DNA of 20,126 bases from contig JALZUH010000215.1 in the NCBI GenBank assembly GCA_023301645.1, forward strand, positions 1-20,126. The letters run 5' to 3'. This DNA comes from Akkermansiaceae bacterium. GTDB lineage: Bacteria; Verrucomicrobiota; Verrucomicrobiia; Verrucomicrobiales; Akkermansiaceae. The notes beneath the pieces were generated by a model. That model searched no databases. It had not been told where the DNA came from and worked only from the letters and a program-made list of their open reading frames with translations. Shown here piece after piece: positions 14,205 through 20,126 of the stretch (the stretch's first letter is position 1; each line of letters opens with the position of its first letter). A program made the position numbers and the translations under genes.

Positions 14205-15625
14205 ACACAGCCACCTTGCTCATCGTAGATGATGAAAAGTCCACGCGCGACGGCCTCCGCATGGCACTAGAAGACAGCTTTGAGTGTTATGTCGCTGCCG
14301 ACATCAAGGAAGCCATGAGCGTGCTCAAGTCTGAGCCCATCGACCTGATGCTCACCGACCTTCGCCTCGGTGGCGATAGTGGCATGGAGCTCCTCGACCA
14401 AGCACTCGCTCTACCTCGCTCGCCTGTATCGATCATGATGACTGCCTACGGATCAGTCGACACAGCAGTAGAAGCCATGCGTCGAGGCGCGTGGAATTTC
14501 ATCACCAAACCCCTCAATCTCAATGAAGTAGAACTCCTCCTCAAACGCGCCATACAGAGCCGCAGCATGGAGAAAAATGTGCTGCGCCTTGAGCAGGAAA
14601 ATCAAACCCTCCGCGTGCTCAATGGCGAAAGCATCCACGGACTAGAAAAGCTCGTCGGCAAATCATCAGCCATCCAAAAAATAGGTGACCTCATTAGCCA
14701 AGTCGCGCCCACCCGCGCCACCGTCCTCATTGAAGGTGAAAGCGGAACAGGTAAAGAGCTCATCGCCCACGCCCTCCATCAGCTCAGCGGCAGACCTAAG
14801 GATAAGCTCATTGTTGTAAACTGTGCCGCCCTCTCACCCCAGCTACTAGAAAGCGAGCTTTTCGGCCATGAAAAAGGCGCCTTCACAGGAGCCTCGCAGC
14901 GCCGAATAGGACGGTTCGAACAGGCCAATGGAGGCACCCTTTTCCTCGATGAAATTGGCGAAATAGACCCATCTACTCAGGTTAAACTACTCCGAGCCCT
15001 TGGCGAGCGAACCATCGAGCGAGTCGGCTCCAACACCCCCATTAAAGTAGACGTCCGAGTCATCGCCGCCACGAACAAAAACCTGCAAGAACTCGTCAAA
15101 GAAGGCGAATTCCGCGAAGACCTCTTCTTCCGACTCAATGTCATACGCGTTCTCATGCCAGCGCTAAGAGACCGTGCCGAAGATGTTATCCTACTTGCAC
15201 AATCATTCCTCAAAGAATTCGCCGATGACAACGGCAAAGAGCCCAAACCACTCAGCAGTCAAGCCCTCAACCTACTACGTCTCTATAACTGGCCAGGCAA
15301 CGTTCGAGAATTACGAACCGTCATCGAGCACGGTGTCATCATGAGCAATAGTGCCCATATTGACATCAGCCACCTCCCTTACTTCATGATTTCCCATGAC
15401 CAACAGGAGACCAGCAACAACGCCCAACCCCTACAAATCAGCCATTCTTCATCAGCCACCCTCTCTTCTGAAAGCAAAGACGAGGGATTCAACTTGCAAG
15501 TGCTCGAATTACATACAATAAAACGTGCGCTCAAGTATACCAAGCACAACCGAACAGAAGCTGCTCAACTACTTGGCATCAGCCGCCGCACACTCCAGCG
15601 TAAGCTCAAAGACCTTCACCTATAA
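14201..15625 (+). CDS. NtrC-family sigma54-dependent response regulator
   Basis: The 474-residue protein has all three parts of the class. The receiver domain (about 5-115) has D10, D11, phospho-acceptor D53, T81 and K103. The AAA+ domain (about 150-380) has Walker A GESGTGKE (179-186), the sigma54-contact loop GAFTGA (226-231), Walker B TLFLDEIGEID (D250, E251) and YNWPGNVRELR. The C-terminal Fis-type helix-turn-helix (about 435-474) ends in NRTEAAQLLGISRRTLQRKL. The intact GAFTGA implies genuine sigma54 activation. It is translationally coupled to the kinase upstream. Target genes are not evident here. Confidence 0.95.
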   Translation: MNTATLLIVDDEKSTRDGLRMALEDSFECYVAADIKEAMSVLKSEPIDLMLTDLRLGGDSGMELLDQALALPRSPVSIMMTAYGSVDTAVEAMRRGAWNFITKPLNLNEVELLLKRAIQSRSMEKNVLRLEQENQTLRVLNGESIHGLEKLVGKSSAIQKIGDLISQVAPTRATVLIEGESGTGKELIAHALHQLSGRPKDKLIVVNCAALSPQLLESELFGHEKGAFTGASQRRIGRFEQANGGTLFLDEIGEIDPSTQVKLLRALGERTIERVGSNTPIKVDVRVIAATNKNLQELVKEGEFREDLFFRLNVIRVLMPALRDRAEDVILLAQSFLKEFADDNGKEPKPLSSQALNLLRLYNWPGNVRELRTVIEHGVIMSNSAHIDISHLPYFMISHDQQETSNNAQPLQISHSSSATLSSESKDEGFNLQVLELHTIKRALKYTKHNRTEAAQLLGISRRTLQRKLKDLHL

Positions 15626-15754
15626 AGAAACTCACCGCACCCCCAGTTAGAGCTCAGAACAAATAGCTTCAAAACGCTCAACTGACCCATCTCTAAGCGA
15701 GCCTCTTTCCCTACCTCCCTTTCTCCGCCTCCCCCCAAATAACCACCCCATCCT

Positions 15755-17563
15755 ATGGCCAATAATAACTCGCCAAAAAACGCAGATAAAGCACTCGCCT
15801 ACCGTCTCATGACTCTCTTCGTCATCTTACTTGGTCTTGCTGTAATCTCTCTCTTTATCACCTTTAAAGGACTCTCCTCGCCAAGGGCCATGGAGCAAGC
15901 ACAAATTGGCAAGGAACTCGCCAGCGGAAACGGCTACAGCACCAAGGTCATTCGCCCCGCCGCTATCTGGCAGATCAAGCAAAACGGCAAGGAACCCGCC
16001 AGCTTCAATCAATTCCCTGAAACCTACCACGCGCCTCTTAACCCACTCATATACGGCTCTGTCATCAAAGCCGTGCAGGGTAACGACACCCAGAAGTGGC
16101 GCATGCCTAAGAATTCGAACATCTACGGGCTCGACCGTATCATCGCGGCTACCTGCACGCTCTTTTTCATCGCAGCGATAGGTGTCAACTACCTCCTCAT
16201 CTCAAGGATTTTTGACAATACCATCGCCTTCATCACAGCTATCCTCTTGATGTTCTGTCAGCTCATGTGGCAATTTGCTCAGTCTGGGCTACCTCAGATG
16301 CTCATGTTGTTACTCTTCTCCCTGGCGATGCTCCACCTCTGGAAAGCCATTGAGAAAACTCAAGAAGACAAAAGCTTTATGAGCTCCATCCTCATCGCTG
16401 GCTTCTTCATGTGCTTACTAGCCCTCACGCACTGGATCACCATCTGGATTTACATCGGCTTCACCGTCTTCTGTGCCATCTTCTTCAAACCTAAAGGAGT
16501 TGTTGCCACCATACTCATCGGCATGCTTGCCGTCGTCGTATTACCCATCACCTACTTCATCTACACCATCCCTAGCGGCAGCTCCTTAGGCATGGCATTC
16601 TACGCCATTCATGACGGCCTCGGCTTCTCAGAAGACTACCTGCTTCGATCACTCTCACCTGAAGATCAGCAACTAGGCATTCAAGGTCTCTTTGTGCAGA
16701 TTATCTCATCCACACTCAGCCAGCTAAGCTCACTATACGGTAACTTAGGCTCTATACTCGTAGCACCTCTGTTTTTCATCAGCCTCATCCATCCTTTTAG
16801 GAATAAGCTAATTCGCTCATTTCGCTGGCTTATACTACTTATGGTATTTTTTGCCAGTATCGGCATGACCCTCTACGGCACAAGGGACGGTGTTATGGAC
16901 TCCAATCAAGTCCTCATCTTATTCACCCCCCTCATGACAGCATACGGCCTAGCGATGCTCGCCATCCTATGGGCAAAAGTGCAGATCAACCAGTCCATGC
17001 AGATGTTACGCAACGCGCACTTTATCATCATTATCTTCATTAGTATTGGCCCCATGCTCTTTAGCCTCCCTCTTAATCTCAAAAGAGGCTTAAGTGCAGG
17101 GAAAGTAGGCATCCCCCACACACCCTTCTACTACCCCCCATCGCTCAATCGCCTCGTTGCAGACAATACCTCTGAAGATGAGCTCATCATCTCAGATACA
17201 CCTTGGGCAGTAGCTTGGTATGCTAATAGACCCGCTCTCTGGCTGCCGCACAATCTCGATCAGATTAAAGCTATTGAAACAATAGCCCAAGACCTAGGCT
17301 CCAACATCTCAGGCATCCACATCACCCCGTATTCATTTAACAGCGATCCCATTATTAGGACAGCTGGTGCATACGGACAATACAAAGACCTCTTCCCTCT
17401 CGTCTACGGCGCATGGGCAGCCCAAGCCAAAGCTCCCAACTTTTTAGCTTCCCACCCAGATTTTAATCACATCAAACAGAACTACAAATACCCTGTGCCT
17501 TTACTTTATGCGAACTACATGACCTTCTACTCAAAAGAGGCATTTAGTGCGACCGCAAGGTAA
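15755..17563 (+). CDS. GT-C-type polytopic membrane glycosyltransferase-like protein
   Basis: The 602-residue inner-membrane protein has about ten or more hydrophobic spans. The first is at about 17-37, and the last ends near 438. A soluble C-terminal domain of about 160 residues follows. The first extracytoplasmic loop has the layout of ArnT/RgtA-like GT-C enzymes. MEQAQIGKELASGNGYSTK lies where the catalytic Asp/Glu pair is usual, with E47 as the candidate, and YHAPLNPLIY replaces the common H-PPLYP motif. These enzymes move sugars from polyprenyl-phosphate donors. The acceptor is unknown, and the weak catalytic motif leaves activity unproven. The C-rich 129-base gap upstream (15626-15754) contains nothing else I can identify. 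Confidence 0.65.
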   Translation: MANNNSPKNADKALAYRLMTLFVILLGLAVISLFITFKGLSSPRAMEQAQIGKELASGNGYSTKVIRPAAIWQIKQNGKEPASFNQFPETYHAPLNPLIYGSVIKAVQGNDTQKWRMPKNSNIYGLDRIIAATCTLFFIAAIGVNYLLISRIFDNTIAFITAILLMFCQLMWQFAQSGLPQMLMLLLFSLAMLHLWKAIEKTQEDKSFMSSILIAGFFMCLLALTHWITIWIYIGFTVFCAIFFKPKGVVATILIGMLAVVVLPITYFIYTIPSGSSLGMAFYAIHDGLGFSEDYLLRSLSPEDQQLGIQGLFVQIISSTLSQLSSLYGNLGSILVAPLFFISLIHPFRNKLIRSFRWLILLMVFFASIGMTLYGTRDGVMDSNQVLILFTPLMTAYGLAMLAILWAKVQINQSMQMLRNAHFIIIIFISIGPMLFSLPLNLKRGLSAGKVGIPHTPFYYPPSLNRLVADNTSEDELIISDTPWAVAWYANRPALWLPHNLDQIKAIETIAQDLGSNISGIHITPYSFNSDPIIRTAGAYGQYKDLFPLVYGAWAAQAKAPNFLASHPDFNHIKQNYKYPVPLLYANYMTFYSKEAFSATAR

Positions 17564-17609
17564 TATTATAAAGAGAACTTAGTGATTTCACCTACTTAAT
17601 CAACCCCAC

Positions 17610-17909
17610 ATGGCTACTGACAAAACAAGTAAAAAGCCCAGCTTCGAACAAGCCCTTGAAGAACTAGAAACCATGGTCGAAACCATGGAATCTGGACAAC
17701 TTCCACTCGAAGAGCTTATATCAAGTTACGAACGAGGTGCGTCCTTAGTTAGTCACTGTGAATCCGTTCTCAACAATGCTCGAAAAAGACTAGAGCTCAT
17801 CACTCTCAAACCTAAAGAGGAACCAAAGCCCTCTAGTAACAACTCAACTACCCATGAGCCAGCAACAGGCTCCAACGATAAAAATGACGACGAAATCCGG
17901 CTCTTCTAA
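17610..17909 (+). CDS. xseB: Exodeoxyribonuclease VII small subunit
   Basis: XseB partners with XseA to degrade single-stranded DNA. The N-terminal 70 residues are the full family motif: SFEQALEELETMVETMESGQ, then LPLEELISSYERGASLVSHCE and a helix VLNNARKRLELI. The total of 99 residues is longer than the usual 70-85 because of a low-complexity, Ser/Asn/Asp-rich tail ending in DDEIRLF. Its 3' end overlaps dxs in another frame, a linkage seen in many bacteria. An A/T-rich stretch with TATAAA at 17567-17572 could hold a promoter, but no good -35 is visible. Confidence 0.93.
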   Translation: MATDKTSKKPSFEQALEELETMVETMESGQLPLEELISSYERGASLVSHCESVLNNARKRLELITLKPKEEPKPSSNNSTTHEPATGSNDKNDDEIRLF

Positions 17910-19770
17910 TCTCCCTGAGCTTCTCTCACAAATCAAAGGACCAGAAGACGTAAAGGCCCTCCCTGAAGAAAAGCTCCCTGAGCTTTGTGAAGAAATCAGA
18001 CACACACTCATCCACTCACTCTCTCGCACTGGCGGGCACCTTGGCCCGAACCTTGGTGTCGTTGAGCTCACCGTTGCCATGCATCGAGTATTTGAAACAC
18101 CTGAAGACAAATTCCTCTTCGACGTGTCTCATCAAGGCTATGTGCACAAAATGCTCACTGGACGAGCAGACACCATCCACACAATCAGAACACCGGGAGG
18201 TCTCAACGGCTTCCTCTTACGCACAGAATCTGAACACGACTGCTACGGAGCAGGTCACGCAGGCACAGCATTCTCAGCAGCTCTCGGCATGGCGTCAGCA
18301 CGCGACCTCAAAGGTGGTGACAATCACGTCGTCGCCGTAGCTGGTGATGCAGCATTCACCTGTGGAGCTACTCTAGAAGCGATGAACAATGTTGCCGACA
18401 CCACTGACCGCCTCATCGTCGTCCTCAATGACAACGAATGGTCTATTGATCGTAATGTAGGAGCCCTTGCCAAATACTTCAACGCGCTACAAACCCACCC
18501 CACCTATGCATCTGTGCGCGAAAAAGCCTCGGAATTTGTAGGCAAAATCGGTGGTGAAACTGTGCGTAAATTTGCCCATAAAGTAGAGAGAAACGCCAAA
18601 AACCTGCTACTGCCCAATGTCATCTTCGAGAAATTTGGACTCCACTACTACGGACCAATCGACGGTCATGACCTGCCACTATTAATTAGCACCTTCGAGC
18701 ACCTCAAGACGAAGAACGAGCCCGTCATCCTCCACATCATCACTGAAAAAGGCCGCGGCTACGAGCCAGCACTTGCCAACCCCGGTAAATTCCACGGACT
18801 TGGCACCTACAAGATTGAAGACGGATCCACCGCAGCAGGCTCGACTCCTACCTACTCAGAGATCTTTGGTCGCACCGTCACCGACTTTGCAAAAAAAGAC
18901 CCTGCAATCACCGCGATTACAGCCGCCATGCCCGGCGGGACAAAACTAGAAGTTTTCAAAAAAGAACTCCCAGAGCGATACTTCGATGTCGGTATCGCAG
19001 AAGAACACGGCGCGCTATTCGCCTGTGGCCATGCCACACAAGGACTCAAGCCATTCTTCGCCGTTTACTCCACATTCATGCAGCGTGCGATCGACATGAT
19101 CATGCACGACATGGCGCTTCAGAATCTCCCCGTCAGACTCTGTATGGACAGAGCTGGACTCTCTGGAGACGATGGCCCTACTCACCACGGCCTCTTTGAC
19201 ATCGCCTACCTTCGCGGCATTCCCGGCATCATCCACATGCAGCCAAAGGACGAAGACGAATTCGTCGACATGCTATGGACGATGGCCAACTACGAAGAAG
19301 GCCCATCTGCTATCCGCTACCCACGAGGTGCTGGCATAGGAGCCACACCGAAGGAACAGCCCGCTCTCCTCGAAATCGGTAAAGGCGAAGTGCTCCAAGA
19401 CGGCGACGACATCGCCATTATTAGCTTAGGGCACATGTATGCCGTAGCGCTTGAGACCAAAGAACAGCTCGAAGCTCTCGGCCACTCTGTAGCACTCATC
19501 AACCCGCGATTTATCAAACCTCTCGATGCAGAGCTCATCCGCAGCTACGCAGAGAAGTGTAAGGTTGTCGTCACCATGGAAGACCACGTCCTCAGCAATG
19601 GATTTGGTGCTAGTGTCATTGAGCTACTTAGCGACTCATCGATCAAGACACCTGTCGAGCGTATCGGCTGGCCTGATGAATTTATCGACCACGGTAAAGA
19701 AGACCAGCTACGCCAACAGCACGGTATGACAGCAGAGAATGCCGTCCAGCTCGCTAGCCGCCACCTCTAG
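17884..19770 (+). CDS. dxs: 1-deoxy-D-xylulose-5-phosphate synthase
   Basis: Dxs joins pyruvate and glyceraldehyde-3-phosphate with thiamine diphosphate (TPP), the first step of the MEP isoprenoid pathway. With this start the protein has 628 residues, normal for the family. It shows RTGGHLGPNLGVVELTVAMH (H52) and DVSHQGYVHKMLTGR. The cofactor motif reads GDAAFTCG (154-161), followed by VLNDNEWSID. GPIDGHD, AEEHGALFACG (E373), YSTFMQRAIDM, DRAGLSGDDGPTHHG and IRYPRG follow. Several sites differ from E. coli: GDG reads GDA, GHSST reads GHAGT, and AEQH reads AEEH. The ATG at 17884 overlaps xseB by 26 bases; the alternative ATG at 17854 adds ten residues and overlaps by 56. Neither has a Shine-Dalgarno. 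Confidence 0.93.
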   Translation: MTTKSGSSNLPELLSQIKGPEDVKALPEEKLPELCEEIRHTLIHSLSRTGGHLGPNLGVVELTVAMHRVFETPEDKFLFDVSHQGYVHKMLTGRADTIHTIRTPGGLNGFLLRTESEHDCYGAGHAGTAFSAALGMASARDLKGGDNHVVAVAGDAAFTCGATLEAMNNVADTTDRLIVVLNDNEWSIDRNVGALAKYFNALQTHPTYASVREKASEFVGKIGGETVRKFAHKVERNAKNLLLPNVIFEKFGLHYYGPIDGHDLPLLISTFEHLKTKNEPVILHIITEKGRGYEPALANPGKFHGLGTYKIEDGSTAAGSTPTYSEIFGRTVTDFAKKDPAITAITAAMPGGTKLEVFKKELPERYFDVGIAEEHGALFACGHATQGLKPFFAVYSTFMQRAIDMIMHDMALQNLPVRLCMDRAGLSGDDGPTHHGLFDIAYLRGIPGIIHMQPKDEDEFVDMLWTMANYEEGPSAIRYPRGAGIGATPKEQPALLEIGKGEVLQDGDDIAIISLGHMYAVALETKEQLEALGHSVALINPRFIKPLDAELIRSYAEKCKVVVTMEDHVLSNGFGASVIELLSDSSIKTPVERIGWPDEFIDHGKEDQLRQQHGMTAENAVQLASRHL

Positions 19771-19780
19771 AATGACGTGT

Positions 19781-19808
19781 TAGTAAGCTCTAAATATAGA
19801 GCTTACTA
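19781..19808. other. Perfect 12-bp hairpin after dxs, without T-tract
   Basis: TAGTAAGCTCTA (19781-19792) and TAGAGCTTACTA (19797-19808) form a perfect stem with loop AATA, extendable by a G-T and a G-C pair. It starts ten bases after the dxs stop. There is no T-run on either strand, so it may be a factor-assisted or bidirectional terminator, or an mRNA 3'-end stabiliser. Confidence 0.6.
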
Positions 19809-19815
19809 GCTAGCT

Positions 19816-19858
19816 CAGACTCTATTGCCTACCAAAGCGACTCTACACCAAGAGTCTG
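19816..19858. repeat. 8-bp inverted repeat in the dxs-downstream gap
   Basis: CAGACTCT (19816-19823) and AGAGTCTG (19851-19858) are perfectly complementary across a 27-base loop, next to the preceding hairpin. The gap 19771-19894 between convergent genes holds these two structures and no gene that I can support. Confidence 0.4.
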
Positions 19859-19894
19859 CAGTCAAGCAGGGCTATAGACGATTGTGCAGACCAC

Positions 19895-20101
19895 CTACTC
19901 CCCCTCAACGGGAGCTACAGTAGAACCCTTCGCTTTCAGGTGCTCATTCTTTGTGTTCACATCGCAGCCACAGCTACTACCGCAGCTACTTGAGCTAGAT
20001 CCACTACTATTGCCCTTCAGCCTCCAGATAAAGGCCACCACAGTGCAGAGCACGATGATAGGAGCTAGGTAGCTTTGCCAGTTTTCAGTAGTAAAGGTCA
20101 T
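19895..20101 (-). CDS. Small Cys-rich single-span membrane protein, FeoB-associated type
   Basis: This 68-residue protein has one membrane span near its start (about 11-27, YLAPIIVLCTVVAFIW). A Ser/Gly-rich linker and the cluster CGSSCGC (C40, C44, C46) follow, then a charged tail. The layout matches the small FeoB-associated Cys-rich membrane proteins found beside ferrous-iron transporters. The cysteine count is low and the family is short, so this is a resemblance only. Its ATG lies 25 bases from the right edge of the window, with an A/T-rich leader without Shine-Dalgarno. Any upstream operon partner would lie outside. Confidence 0.6.
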   Translation of the reverse strand: MTFTTENWQSYLAPIIVLCTVVAFIWRLKGNSSGSSSSSCGSSCGCDVNTKNEHLKAKGSTVAPVEGE

Positions 20102-20126
20102 ATCGATTTTAAAGTATTATTTAGAC

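Noticed and set aside
1..20126. Mobile elements, CRISPR arrays, phage genes, toxin-antitoxin or defence systems
   Set aside because: No transposase, integrase, regularly spaced repeat or defence motif was seen. The gene content is core metabolism and envelope.

Overview
The window reads as ordinary chromosomal housekeeping DNA of a Gram-negative bacterium, most likely a member of the PVC group and probably Verrucomicrobiota. This assignment is an inference from the genes. Outer-membrane functions are present (an LptF/LptG-type permease and an ExbB/ExbD pair). Almost no start codon has a Shine-Dalgarno sequence. Dxs and the rhomboid protease have unusual sequences. No 16S gene is present, so the placement is tentative. 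I see no phage, insertion sequence, integrase, CRISPR array or toxin-antitoxin pair.

Layout, left to right. Positions 1-2000: a possible C-terminal stub of a plus-strand gene, then a minus-strand pair, rhomboid protease followed by mazG. Positions 2040-4250: an LptF/LptG-family permease with an unusual N-terminal extension, ribosomal protein S21 with a clear terminator, and tRNA-Phe(GAA) with its own terminator. Positions 4295-6600: a secreted glycoside-hydrolase-like protein (minus) divergent from a membrane-anchored glutaminyl cyclase-like M28 enzyme (plus). Positions 6629-10691, all minus: an operon exbB - exbD - TonB-like protein - small membrane zinc-ribbon protein, followed by fabF and a hotdog thioesterase. 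Positions 10906-12878: accB-accC with a promoter and a strong terminator. Positions 12987-15625: a translationally overlapping NtrB/NtrC-like two-component pair. Positions 15755-19810: a GT-C-type membrane glycosyltransferase-like protein, then overlapping xseB-dxs. Positions 19895-20101: a small Cys-rich membrane protein of FeoB-associated type, reading out of the right edge.

Functional links. accBC makes malonyl-CoA, and fabF uses malonyl-ACP for chain elongation. The YbgC/FadM-type thioesterase follows fabF. These form a loose fatty-acid neighbourhood interrupted by the ExbBD operon. dxs starts the MEP isoprenoid pathway. The sensor kinase and sigma54 activator are encoded together, but I found no convincing sigma54 promoter in the window.

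The least ordinary element is the compact ExbB-ExbD-X-Y operon at 8524-10691. X is a single-pass protein with a TonB-like C-terminal pattern but no transmembrane histidine. Y is an 80-residue membrane zinc ribbon. This may be a diverged proton-motive-force transducer. The other points worth a look are the LptF/G extension, the altered cofactor motif of Dxs, and the nearly complete absence of Shine-Dalgarno sequences.
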